From: a virus
Strand: one strand, 5' to 3'
IMG/VR virus record: IMGVR_UViG_3300025102_000381
Span: 1-20,267 of that record
DNA: 20,267 nt
Part shown: positions 1 through 6,626 of the stretch, one piece after another
Layout: the number at the start of each line of letters is the position of its first letter
How positions within the stretch are numbered: position 1 is the first letter of the stretch
The notes under the pieces: model-generated
Databases searched by the model: none
The model's input: only the letters and a program-made list of their open reading frames with translations
Told to the model about the DNA's origin: nothing
Translations under genes and position numbers: made by a program

Positions 1-1000
1 TTAATTGTTTCGCATATTCTTCTAGTGGCACACCTAATTTTTTAGCGATTGTAACTTGTGAGGGTGTGAGTCTCACTGTTTTGCGACCCGGGTTTACACT
101 TCGCTTCGCTGAAGCTACTGTTTGTGTCGGCTTGGTCGTCACCTTATCTTCACTTTTAGCAAATTTATGTGGAAAGTCAATACGCATTCTTCTATCAATC
201 TCCGCATAATATTCATCAGTGGAGGGGTCCATACCCTCTTCTTTAGTTAGTTTGTCGTGCAAATCAAACGCTGTATAAGTCATAGCGCTGTCTGTACCAA
301 ACCAAAGATTCTTTTCTGCCCATTCATTAGCTCTTGGATCTGATGGTGCAGTTTGAGGTTTTATAGCGTCTTCAAGAGTCGGCTGCTTAACTGGTTTTTG
401 TTTGCTTTCAGCTTCAACTTTTTTCTTCATCATTTCAACTCTAGCTTCTTCTAAACCCAATCTTGCTATTTCTTTTTGTGCTTGGATTTCAGCTGTTAAA
501 TCTCCAGCTTCTCTTGCTTTTGCAAGTTTAGCCGCCGCTGCCTCTAAACCAGAAGTAACTCTATTTTCCATAGCAGACATATAGCTTGGTTCCATAGTCG
601 TTAATTTAGTTTTAGTTTTATCAGCTTCTGCTTTAACTCCTTTTGCGTACTCTAAAGCAGCTTCTTTTTGTCTTTCTGCTTCACGCATTTTTTTAGTTAG
701 TTTAGCAATTCTTCTTTTAACGCCTTCGCTGTAATCTTCTAATTCTTTCTTATCCTCAACACTTTTATCTTCTTGAACTTTGTCTTCTTTAACAGGCTCT
801 TCTGTTTTTTGTTCTGGTTGTTGCTCAGGCTCTTTAATATCTTCTTTAACTTCCTCAACAATAACTTTATTCGAATCTGAAGGCTCTTCATTTTGAACCT
901 CCTCTTGTTTTTTCTCTTCTGGTAAAGTCACATCTACTTCAGGTCCTGAATTATCTATGTCTACCATTTCGTTTGTTTCGTATTTTCTAGTTTCTGGCAT
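1..1000 (-). CDS. Putative capsid scaffolding protein, partial (C-terminus beyond the left edge)
   Basis: An open frame runs from an ATG at 1000 to the left edge with no stop, so the gene is cut. An SD-like AAGGAG lies just upstream of the ATG. The first ~80 residues are very acidic and low-complexity (Glu/Lys/Val/Pro). A long charged coiled-coil-like part follows (YSEGVKRRIAKLTKKMREAE, then AALEYAKGVKAEADK). The visible end reads LTPSQVTIAKKLGVPLEEYA. An acidic N-terminus, a helical middle and a short motif near the C-end match scaffold or capsid-assembly proteins that precede the major capsid gene in marine podovirus- and siphovirus-like genomes. That family link is recalled, not computed. 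Its place just downstream of a GroES-like gene and below the portal fits a head-assembly role. Alternative: another internal head protein. Confidence 0.6.
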   Translation of the reverse strand, partial: MPETRKYETNEMVDIDNSGPEVDVTLPEEKKQEEVQNEEPSDSNKVIVEEVKEDIKEPEQQPEQKTEEPVKEDKVQEDKSVEDKKELEDYSEGVKRRIAKLTKKMREAERQKEAALEYAKGVKAEADKTKTKLTTMEPSYMSAMENRVTSGLEAAAAKLAKAREAGDLTAEIQAQKEIARLGLEEARVEMMKKKVEAESKQKPVKQPTLEDAIKPQTAPSDPRANEWAEKNLWFGTDSAMTYTAFDLHDKLTKEEGMDPSTDEYYAEIDRRMRIDFPHKFAKSEDKVTTKPTQTVASAKRSVNPGRKTVRLTPSQVTIAKKLGVPLEEYAKQL

Positions 1001-1016
1001 AGTTTCTCCTTATTGA

Positions 1017-1475
1017 TTATATGTGGTGAAGAACAGATTCAGGATTTTCTATGGTTCCTAAAACTTCATCATCGTTTAATAAACGGACTTCTCCACCTTC
1101 AATGGGTAATCTTGATCCTGCGTATCTTGCAAAAATAACCCATTGTCCTTTTTTGCACCACGGTCCTGTTGGAAATTTTTCTTTATCGTGATAGGCCAAC
1201 GGTCCCATCTTTATTACATAACCACAATTTGTAGCTATTCGTAATTTTTCTAGTGATTCTTGCGCAATAATTATTCCACCTTTAGTTTTTTCTTTTGGTG
1301 TAAAAGGTAAAACTAAAAGTCTCCAGCCACTTGGCTCAGGCAACTGGTCTGTAACAGCTTTTATACTATCTGGATTTAAAGGTTCTTTTTCTTCTTGTGA
1401 TTTGTATTTTTCCTCCAAAGCGTTTTTATGCTTTGGTATTTCCTTTTCCGATGTCGATAACATTTCCTTGCTCAT
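1017..1475 (-). CDS. GroES-like phage co-chaperonin (Cpn10)
   Basis: 152 aa. Residues ~50-142 read as a GroES/Cpn10 barrel: GWRLLVLPFTPKEKTKGGII is the first strand plus mobile loop (GGIII at 66-70), KKGQWVIFARYAGSRL is the central strand pair, and GGEVRLLNDDEVLGTI is the usual C-terminal end. A ~48-residue polar extension precedes the barrel, so the protein is longer than the ~95 aa of bacterial GroES. Phage Cpn10s (for example T4 gp31) replace host GroES on GroEL to fold the capsid protein; that role is inferred here from fold and position beside the scaffold. The ATG at 1475 has a good AAGGAG seven bases upstream, which supports this start even though it overlaps the preceding gene by 50 nt. 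Confidence 0.88.
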   Translation of the reverse strand: MSKEMLSTSEKEIPKHKNALEEKYKSQEEKEPLNPDSIKAVTDQLPEPSGWRLLVLPFTPKEKTKGGIIIAQESLEKLRIATNCGYVIKMGPLAYHDKEKFPTGPWCKKGQWVIFARYAGSRLPIEGGEVRLLNDDEVLGTIENPESVLHHI

Positions 1476-1665
1476 CTTTTTGCTCCTTATTTTCTAGCAG
1501 GTTAGAGATTTCCTGTAACAAGTACTGATATGTACGTGCCTGTCCTAACATATATTGATATTTTTCCATATTGTCAACCCCACCTGTAATCATAGTATCC
1601 CCAACAGCTTGAAGTCTATCTTTTAATATTTTTTGTATTTTTGATACAATTACTAATCCGTCCAT
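1426..1665 (-). CDS. Small phage protein, helical (79 aa), unknown function
   Basis: 79 aa, mostly helical. A central motif (GDTMITGGVDNMEKYQYMLG) is followed by QARTYQYLLQEISNLLENKE. Short proteins with this pattern (a turn, then YxxxxGQxxxxxxLxxEI) recur between portal and capsid genes of tailed phages; their role is not established and I assign none. It overlaps the upstream gene by 13 nt and the co-chaperonin by 50 nt, so the three are probably translated in a coupled way. It may be a minor head or head-completion component. Confidence 0.7.
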   Translation of the reverse strand: MDGLVIVSKIQKILKDRLQAVGDTMITGGVDNMEKYQYMLGQARTYQYLLQEISNLLENKEQKDEQGNVIDIGKGNTKA

Positions 1666-1853
1666 CTTTCTATCACCTTTATTTTTTCTTCCGCATCTAC
1701 AATAACTTGTAGAAGTTTATCCATTTCATCCAAGTGTTGTGGATGTTCACCTATGCCCACGGAGTTTCTAACATAGATATTTAACGTAGCAACGGATTCT
1801 GCAATTTGCGCTTCATATCTTTTTTTAAGCGCGTTTAGTTTGTCTGATTGCAT
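1653..1853 (-). CDS. Small coiled-coil phage protein (66 aa), unknown function
   Basis: 66 aa. LNALKKRYEAQIAESVATL is an amphipathic helix; a short linker (NSVGIGEHPQHLDEMDKLL) and a second helix (QVIVDAEEKIKVIERW) follow, giving a helical-hairpin look. The linker signature is familiar from marine phage head modules, but no function is known to me. The start codon lies 29 nt inside the upstream gene and the stop 13 nt inside the downstream gene, typical of the compact virion operon. Confidence 0.7.
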   Translation of the reverse strand: MQSDKLNALKKRYEAQIAESVATLNIYVRNSVGIGEHPQHLDEMDKLLQVIVDAEEKIKVIERWTD

Positions 1854-2103
1854 CTTTTCCTTTCTTTGCTATTTGTACAACTTTATTCTTACCCATAACT
1901 TTTGCTCTTTGCTCCATTACAGTTAAGATCTGTATTTTTCTTGCAAAAGGTTTGTTTATTTTTTTAACTTTTGCAACAGTTGCTCTGGCATCTGCAGGCG
2001 TTGCAAATTTTATTTTAACTGTATCTCTAGGATTCTCATCTGTATACAATCTTCTATCTGAACCTTTTGGTTTTTTACCAGTGCCTACTTTAGGATCTGC
2101 CAC
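1825..2103 (-). CDS. Basic small phage protein (92 aa), unknown function
   Basis: 92 aa, rich in Lys/Arg. It opens MADPKVGTGKKPKGSDRRLY; a short alpha/beta part follows (TVKIKFATPADARATVAKV, then KPFARKIQILTVMEQRAKVM) and the tail is lysine-rich. Proteins with this GTGKKPKGSxRRLYTDENP start occur in marine phage structural modules as hypothetical proteins (recalled). Being basic, it may bind DNA or acidic coat surfaces; that is inference. The start overlaps the 3' end of a 38-aa ORF by 14 nt. Confidence 0.65.
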   Translation of the reverse strand: MADPKVGTGKKPKGSDRRLYTDENPRDTVKIKFATPADARATVAKVKKINKPFARKIQILTVMEQRAKVMGKNKVVQIAKKGKDAIRQTKRA

Positions 2104-2206
2104 GTTTCATCTCCTTAATATGCTTTTTAATAATTTTAGATTGTTTCTTGTGTAGCTTAGAAGCCTTATTTAAAGCCTTAGCTACTTTTTTTAGTTTTTT
2201 TACCAT
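2090..2206 (-). CDS. Tiny lysine-rich peptide (38 aa), second of a tandem pair
   Basis: ATG at 2206 has a GGGAG site upstream; stop TAA lies at 2090-2092. The product is 38 aa, strongly basic, with the core KKVAKALNKASKLHKKQSK. The same core appears in the ORF just upstream (KKVIKGLNKASKLHAGQAK), so the two look like a tandem duplication that diverged. It overlaps genes on both sides. No function is known; high charge and position suggest a nucleic-acid-binding or internal virion peptide, as inference only. Confidence 0.55.
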   Translation of the reverse strand: MVKKLKKVAKALNKASKLHKKQSKIIKKHIKEMKRGRS

Positions 2207-2306
2207 TGATAACTCCCTTTAACATTTTAGCTTGACCAGCGTGTAGTTTAGAGGCTTTGTTCAAACCTTTAATTACTTTTTTAATTGTTCTTTTTTTCTT
2301 TAACAT
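2178..2306 (-). CDS. Tiny lysine-rich peptide (42 aa), first of a tandem pair
   Basis: 42 aa, Lys/Leu-rich, with the core KKVIKGLNKASKLHAGQAK. Two in-frame ATGs are close together; the second (2306) is chosen because GGAG sits six bases upstream of it, while the first is only one base from the same SD. The start lies inside the 3' end of the DUF6321-like gene and the stop lies inside the next peptide gene. It is paralogous to the 38-aa ORF that follows. Function unknown. Confidence 0.55.
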   Translation of the reverse strand: MLKKKRTIKKVIKGLNKASKLHAGQAKMLKGVINGKKTKKSS

Positions 2307-2590
2307 TTCCATCTCCTTCTTGCCTGACGTAGACGTGAGTTTGGATCTTTCGCTGCTTTAGGGAATTTTTTCATTTGTCCTAGTGATCTAGCGCAGTATG
2401 ACTTTCTGCGATTAGCAGCTTTTGATCCAGGCTTCACTTTTCCTGTCACGGCTGTTTTTAGTTTAGAACCGGGATTTAATCTTCTATAGGCTTTGACACC
2501 GGCTTGAGTCATACCTGCTCCAGACTTTGTAGGTCTAAAGTTCTTTTTGTTTCTCGCTGGCATAGTACCTTTTGAGTAATAGCTTCTCAC
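2300..2590 (-). CDS. DUF6321-like basic protein
   Basis: Up to 96 aa. The central segment TKSGAGMTQAGVKAYRRLNP is followed by GSKLKTAVTGKVKPGSKAAN, then RRKSYCARSLGQMKKFP, ending in RRRWKC. This ordered set (GAGxTxxGVxxYRRxNPGSKLxTAV, RRKSxCARxxG, RKWKC-type end) is what I recall for DUF6321 in marine T4-like and related phages. Function unknown; two conserved Cys and many Arg/Lys. The frame opens with GTG at 2590, overlapping the upstream TAG (TAGTG), but ATG at 2563 with AAAGG nearby gives a more family-like start (MPARNKK), so the real product may be 87 aa. Confidence 0.75.
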   Translation of the reverse strand: MRSYYSKGTMPARNKKNFRPTKSGAGMTQAGVKAYRRLNPGSKLKTAVTGKVKPGSKAANRRKSYCARSLGQMKKFPKAAKDPNSRLRQARRRWKC

Positions 2591-2982
2591 TACACCATAC
2601 CTTTATAATATTTTTGATAGCTTTTATTGCCAACTTTTACACCACCTAAATCACCTTTGATATGTGTGCCCGTATAATTTCTTTGAGCTTCTCTAACCAT
2701 AGCCATACCGCCATCCTCTGCTTTCTTTCTTGATGTAAATGTTTTTACGTTAGTTGGTTTAGGTCCCACATTGGCAGCTGCCCGTTTCCTGGCAACGGCA
2801 GATCTTCTCTGACCCTCTGACATTCTTCTCGCTTTCGCTAGAGGCACGCATTTTGGATACTTCCGTTTCGCGTCCGCTTTCTGTTTTGAACGGCCACACT
2901 TTGAGAAAGAACCATCTTTTCGCTTGCTCCCAATATCTACCCATTTTTGTTTGAACCATTTGTCTAAACCGTTCTTTGCCAT
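2590..2982 (-). CDS. DUF5872-like basic protein
   Basis: 130 aa from ATG 2982 (MAKNGLDKWFKQKWVDIGS). A longer frame begins at a TTG at 3012, but family members as I recall them start MAK-x-G-x-x-KWF, and the ATG lies directly after the upstream stop (TAAATAAAATG), so the ATG was preferred. The N-terminal ~60 residues hold the signature: KWVDIGSKRKDGSFSKCGRS, then KYPKCVPLAKARRMSEGQRR. That pattern fits DUF5872, often next to DUF6321 in viral genomes. The C-terminal half (GGMAMVREAQRNYTGTHIKG) is not part of that domain. No enzymatic motif seen; role unknown. Confidence 0.72.
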   Translation of the reverse strand: MAKNGLDKWFKQKWVDIGSKRKDGSFSKCGRSKQKADAKRKYPKCVPLAKARRMSEGQRRSAVARKRAAANVGPKPTNVKTFTSRKKAEDGGMAMVREAQRNYTGTHIKGDLGGVKVGNKSYQKYYKGMV

Positions 2983-2983
2983 T

Positions 2984-3247
2984 TTATTTATTTGGTCTTC
3001 GTGCCTTGCCAAATCCTTTTACTTGTATACAGCCACCGTCTTTAAGACCTTGTCTTTTTAATCTTGCAGTAGCTTCCATAAGACCACCCTCTGCTTTTTT
3101 ACCTCTGAAGTCTTTTCTTTTTACACCAGAAGGATCTTTAATTTTTCCTGCACATATTTTAGATGCGTAGGCATTTGCATATGCGCTTGGGTACACGGCG
3201 AATTTTCTTTTCGCTGCTGCTTTACCTCTAGGACAAAGTTTAGTCAT
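2984..3247 (-). CDS. LCPRGKAAAKRKF-type basic protein (87 aa)
   Basis: 87 aa. The first half carries the striking motif LCPRGKAAAKRKFAVYPSAY, then ANAYASKICAGKIKDPSGVK. This cassette is recurrent in marine phage genomes and usually keeps company with DUF5872 and DUF6321 proteins, as it does here; no function is established. The second half (GGLMEATARLKRQGLKDGG) resembles the Gly/Lys linkers of its neighbours. AAAGG lies upstream of the ATG at 3247. The stop is one base from the start of the DUF5872-like gene, so coupling is likely. Confidence 0.72.
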   Translation of the reverse strand: MTKLCPRGKAAAKRKFAVYPSAYANAYASKICAGKIKDPSGVKRKDFRGKKAEGGLMEATARLKRQGLKDGGCIQVKGFGKARRPNK

Positions 3248-3249
3248 AA

Positions 3250-3381
3250 TTAAGCCTTTGCTGTTTGTTTAGCTCGTTTAAAATTAGCTGCTGTAGGTGC
3301 ACCTTTTGCACCTTTTTTTCTCATTTTACCTCCACGCTTTCTTTTAGCGTGAATGTTTGCATACAGACCTTTACCAGCCAT
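3250..3381 (-). CDS. KGLYANIHAKR-type basic peptide (43 aa)
   Basis: ATG at 3381 overlaps the stop of the upstream gene (TAATG); TAA at 3250-3252. The product contains AGKGLYANIHAKRKRGGKM and RKKGAKGAPTAANFKRAKQT. The two-part signature (KGLYANIHAKR, then GxKGAPTAxxFKxAxxTAK) is familiar from many marine phage genomes, either as a separate peptide or as a domain. It ends only three bases before the next gene. Function unknown; it belongs to the run of small basic proteins between portal and co-chaperonin. Confidence 0.72.
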   Translation of the reverse strand: MAGKGLYANIHAKRKRGGKMRKKGAKGAPTAANFKRAKQTAKA

Positions 3382-3683
3382 TATTTTTTCTTCTTCATTT
3401 TGGCTTTTTTCTTTTTAGCCATTACGAATTTTTTAAGTTGTGGTGGTATAGAACCTTTTTTCATAGCTTCTCTTTTTTTCATCATCATCATAGAGCCGCC
3501 ACCCATTTTTTTAACTCTGCCACCCATCTTCATTTTACCAACACCGTCAGCAGCATAAAAAGGAACTTTCTCACCTTTTTTATTAGTCACCATTTTTAAT
3601 TTAGTGCCTTTTTTGAGCATAGTTCTTTTTTTCATCATACCGCCGCCCATTTTCATATTTCTTTTACCGTAATCGTTTCTCAT
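3381..3683 (-). CDS. Met/Lys/Gly-rich low-complexity protein (100 aa)
   Basis: 100 aa built mostly from Met, Lys and Gly: NMKMGGGMMKKRTMLKKG near the start, GVGKMKMGGRVKKMGGGSM in the middle, then MMMMKKREAMKKGSIPPQLK. The only complex stretches are LKMVTNKKGEKVPFYAADG and SIPPQLKKFVMAKKKK; both are seen in small marine phage proteins as I recall. No enzyme motif. The bias is stronger than base composition alone would give, since Met has a single codon. Overlaps the next gene by one base (TAATG) and abuts the holin-like gene. Role unknown; possibly a disordered internal or DNA-contacting virion protein. Confidence 0.6.
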   Translation of the reverse strand: MRNDYGKRNMKMGGGMMKKRTMLKKGTKLKMVTNKKGEKVPFYAADGVGKMKMGGRVKKMGGGSMMMMKKREAMKKGSIPPQLKKFVMAKKKKAKMKKKK

Positions 3684-4072
3684 TATTTTTTTCCTCCGTT
3701 TCTAAATATTTGTGTACCCTTTATACCAAAAATACTGGCAACTACAAGCACCCATAAATTGGTAAACCATTTTGGAAGCTCGTGAAAGTATTCGAAGAAC
3801 AACTTTACCTTCTCCATAGCAGTCGGATCGTCCGACATAACTGCCCACATTAACACCACGATAGGGGCCGAAATTATAACGAGGACAAATTCATCTTTAT
3901 AATCGTTTTGACGGGCCTCTAAGAGTTTGCCCTGGTAAGATTCTTCTCCTCGGGCCATCTTTTCTGCGTGCATTAACTGTGCATCAGACATAGCCATCTT
4001 AGTTTTTTGTCTATTTGAATATATTTTAGCTCCTGCTTGCATTGCTATCTTTGCTAAACTAAACCACGCCAT
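3683..4072 (-). CDS. Holin-like membrane protein
   Basis: 129 aa. An amphipathic N-terminal region (residues 1-58, with AMSDAQLMHAEKMARGEESY) is followed by two hydrophobic segments, about 62-79 (FVLVIISAPIVVLMWAVM) and 104-120 (TNLWVLVVASIFGIKG), separated by a loop with DDPTAMEKVKLFF. A short basic tail (RNGGKK) ends it. This layout resembles the GTA-type/Phage_3 holins found beside portal genes in alphaproteobacterial phages. The holin role is inference from topology; a structural membrane protein used in DNA entry is an alternative. The gap to the portal is three bases. Confidence 0.6.
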   Translation of the reverse strand: MAWFSLAKIAMQAGAKIYSNRQKTKMAMSDAQLMHAEKMARGEESYQGKLLEARQNDYKDEFVLVIISAPIVVLMWAVMSDDPTAMEKVKLFFEYFHELPKWFTNLWVLVVASIFGIKGTQIFRNGGKK

Positions 4073-4075
4073 AAA

Positions 4076-6514
4076 TTACTCCTTTTTTAACTCGTTTTGT
4101 AAGATTGTTTTCTCAATAGACGTATCAGCACGTAAATTTGCTAGTTTTTCGTTTTGTTCAAGCTTTTCTTCTTGTGTATCTTTGTTTAACATAGCTCTCA
4201 TACGGTCAAGATTGATTCTTTCTTCACCTTCTTGTCTTTTTCTAGTATTTTCTTGTGCTTGTAGGTCTAATTCTCTTGCTCTAAGCATTGCAATCGGGTC
4301 ATTTCCAAATTTAGAAGTAATTCTTGTTTCTTCTTTCATATATTCTTCTGTCATCTCCGATATTAACACTGCTTTTCTACTTTCAATTCGTTGTTGAAGT
4401 GCCATTACTTCTGCTTGCATCTGTGGATTTGTCATAGATTGTTGCATCATCATTGCTAATCTAGGTAATTCTTCTCTAAATTCTAATTCTATCTGTTCTT
4501 GTGCCATTAAACTTATATGTTCAAGTATATTTTTTTGTATTGCAGCACCAACCATAGGTGCATTTCTTACCATATTGGTTTGTAAAAAATTTAAATGCGC
4601 TGTGATGTGTGCTTGATGGTCTTGACCAGGAAAGGCTTGAAACGGTTTACCACCTAGCGCATCAATATGTTCTAATGCTGGATCTTTTGGTGTTGGTGGT
4701 AATGGTTTTTTTAAAATTAAATCAATATCTTTCACACCTAACGCTTCATACATATTTCTATACACTTCGTATTGATTATGAATGGCTGGATTAGAGGCAG
4801 CCAGTTGCATTTCTGTCTGTGCGAGGGAGATCCTTTGTGTCTGAGAAAAGATATTAGGATCTGCAACTGGCAATATATCTACTCTGTCATCGAAGTCTAA
4901 TTGTTTTACCTGCCTCTGGCCTCCGACAACATCATAGGGGTAGATTGGAGGTAGATATAATTTGAAAACTCTTGATAATAAACTAAATTCTTTTTTCATT
5001 GAAGCATACAATCTTTTATGTATGGCAGACATTGTTCTGCTTCCTCTTTCCAGCATAGCTACTGTCGTACCCACAGCTGCTGATTGATTACCCTCACCTA
5101 CCTGCAAGTCTGCTATTGAAGCGAATCTTTGACCTGCTTGTACTACGACGCCCATAAGTGCTAATAAAGTTTGCGATGGTTCTTTAAAAGGTAAAGTCAT
5201 AAATGCATCTCTTAAATTTCCACCAGGAGCATCTACATCTCTAAATTCTCCAGGTTGAATTGACTGTGACTCATCTCTCATTTTGATACCACGCATTTTA
5301 AATCCTGCAGGTAAATTAGATAATGTCCCTGCGTCTAGTAGTGATCTTAGTGCTGATGTTGCAGTTCTAGATAATCCACCTATCATATGGATTAAACCAA
5401 AACCATAAAAACCAAGACCGGGTAAAAATTTAAAGTGAACAAAGTAACTAATTTTACTTTTAGTTATGTCACCGATTTCGTAGTTTCTTCTTATTGATAA
5501 TACTTCTTTTGATGATTCTTCTATGGTTACAATGTATGGAAGTTTAATTCCTGTCGGTGTCCCATCAGCATTGGCATCGTTAAAACCATCAATGTCTAAA
5601 TTAACGTGACACTCTAATAAAGTATACATCTTTTGATCTTTACCTTTTCTTGTGCCGTCAAGTTCTCTTTCTTTTTTATCTGTTTCAGACTCATTCATAT
5701 AAGCAGGATTTAATTCTATATCTCGATAAAAACCACCCACTTGTTGTTTTCTTAATTCGTTTTCAGAAATTTTTATTGTGTGTATGATTGCATCTGCATC
5801 TTCTAATGATGTTGCTGTGTAAGGCACTACTAAATCATCTGCCGGTACAAATTTAGAAACAGCTCTACCCATAACAGAATCATAATAAACTTTTTTAAAT
5901 GCAGATCCTGATAATGGTAAATAAAATAACATTTGATCAAACTCAGCTTCGTATTCTTTCATCTCTGACATAATCGTATAATTCATAAAATCTTTTACAC
6001 GTAATGCTTGTTGTTCTTTATCTGGTGTTGGCATTCCAATAATCTGTGTTCTAACTGGACCACCTGATGGTAATAATTCTTTGTAAGCTAAAGATTGAAA
6101 TTGTGTAACGGCTTCTGCTAATACGGGGTGTGTTGCACCTGATGCACCTTTAAAGGGTTCTGTTTTACTTTCGTATTTAAATCCCAATAAATCTAAACCT
6201 TGTGTATAAGATCTCTCCCAATCTTTTCTAGAAGATTTATAATCTTCATAGTTTGCAGCTAACTCTTGACCAATAGGGTCAAGAACATCATCAGGTAATA
6301 ATTCTGCTAAATTTGCAAAATGATCTTTACCTTGTTCCATATTAACTTTTGATGGATCAAAATTTATATCAACACTGCCATCTTGATTCTCTTGTACTTC
6401 AACGGGTGCTTGTGGTTTTTTTTCTGTTTGTTCTAATTCTACTTTTAGACCCTCTTCATTGGGTATCGTAATAGTTTGCTCAACGTTTGGAAGAGCTTTG
6501 TCTACGTCTGCCAT
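4076..6514 (-). CDS. Portal protein (P22-like family)
   Basis: 812 aa. An acidic N-terminal extension (1-80) precedes the conserved core, including DYKSSRKDWERSYTQGLDLL, EPFKGASGATHPVLAEAV (119-136) and LLPSGGPVRTQIIG. Later blocks include LPLSGSAFKKVYYDSVMGRA, FVPADDLVVPYTATSLEDAD, and the segment around GLGFYGFGLIHMIGGLSRT. The last ~130 residues are a Gln/Glu/Met-rich coiled coil (QMQAEVMALQQRIESRKAV). Size and motif order fit the P22-type portal that forms the dodecameric DNA channel at one capsid vertex. GGAGAAAACAA lies before the ATG. Genome position (terminase upstream, scaffold downstream) agrees. Confidence 0.92.
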   Translation of the reverse strand: MADVDKALPNVEQTITIPNEEGLKVELEQTEKKPQAPVEVQENQDGSVDINFDPSKVNMEQGKDHFANLAELLPDDVLDPIGQELAANYEDYKSSRKDWERSYTQGLDLLGFKYESKTEPFKGASGATHPVLAEAVTQFQSLAYKELLPSGGPVRTQIIGMPTPDKEQQALRVKDFMNYTIMSEMKEYEAEFDQMLFYLPLSGSAFKKVYYDSVMGRAVSKFVPADDLVVPYTATSLEDADAIIHTIKISENELRKQQVGGFYRDIELNPAYMNESETDKKERELDGTRKGKDQKMYTLLECHVNLDIDGFNDANADGTPTGIKLPYIVTIEESSKEVLSIRRNYEIGDITKSKISYFVHFKFLPGLGFYGFGLIHMIGGLSRTATSALRSLLDAGTLSNLPAGFKMRGIKMRDESQSIQPGEFRDVDAPGGNLRDAFMTLPFKEPSQTLLALMGVVVQAGQRFASIADLQVGEGNQSAAVGTTVAMLERGSRTMSAIHKRLYASMKKEFSLLSRVFKLYLPPIYPYDVVGGQRQVKQLDFDDRVDILPVADPNIFSQTQRISLAQTEMQLAASNPAIHNQYEVYRNMYEALGVKDIDLILKKPLPPTPKDPALEHIDALGGKPFQAFPGQDHQAHITAHLNFLQTNMVRNAPMVGAAIQKNILEHISLMAQEQIELEFREELPRLAMMMQQSMTNPQMQAEVMALQQRIESRKAVLISEMTEEYMKEETRITSKFGNDPIAMLRARELDLQAQENTRKRQEGEERINLDRMRAMLNKDTQEEKLEQNEKLANLRADTSIEKTILQNELKKE

Positions 6515-6626
6515 TTGTTTTCTCCAATCGGACCACTGTAACCTTTTTAGGTGGAAGATTCAACCCTTGCGGATTAGGTCCTCTTTTAGGTGGTGCGCCT
6601 GTTGTTAGTTTAGTTTGTTTTATCAT
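6480..6626 (-). CDS. Proline-rich small protein (48 aa)
   Basis: ATG at 6626 overlaps the upstream stop (ATGA); TGA at 6480-6482, 35 nt inside the portal gene in another frame. The motif TKLTTGAPPKRGPNPQGLNL is the recognisable part; short peptides with APPKxGPNPQG occur just upstream of portal genes in many marine phages (recalled). The C-terminal tail (VVRLEKTNGRRRQSSSKR) is read through the portal SD and start and is basic. There is no SD of its own, so translation probably depends on re-initiation. Function unknown. Confidence 0.6.
   Translation of the reverse strand: MIKQTKLTTGAPPKRGPNPQGLNLPPKKVTVVRLEKTNGRRRQSSSKR

Noticed and set aside
2759-2959. 66-codon minus frame inside the DUF5872-like gene
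   Set aside because: The alternate frame lacks any SD, and the DUF5872 motifs lie in the other frame.
3265-3599. Hydrophobic Phe-rich plus-strand frames
   Set aside because: They are the antisense of Lys-rich genes (AAA read as TTT), which creates false membrane proteins.
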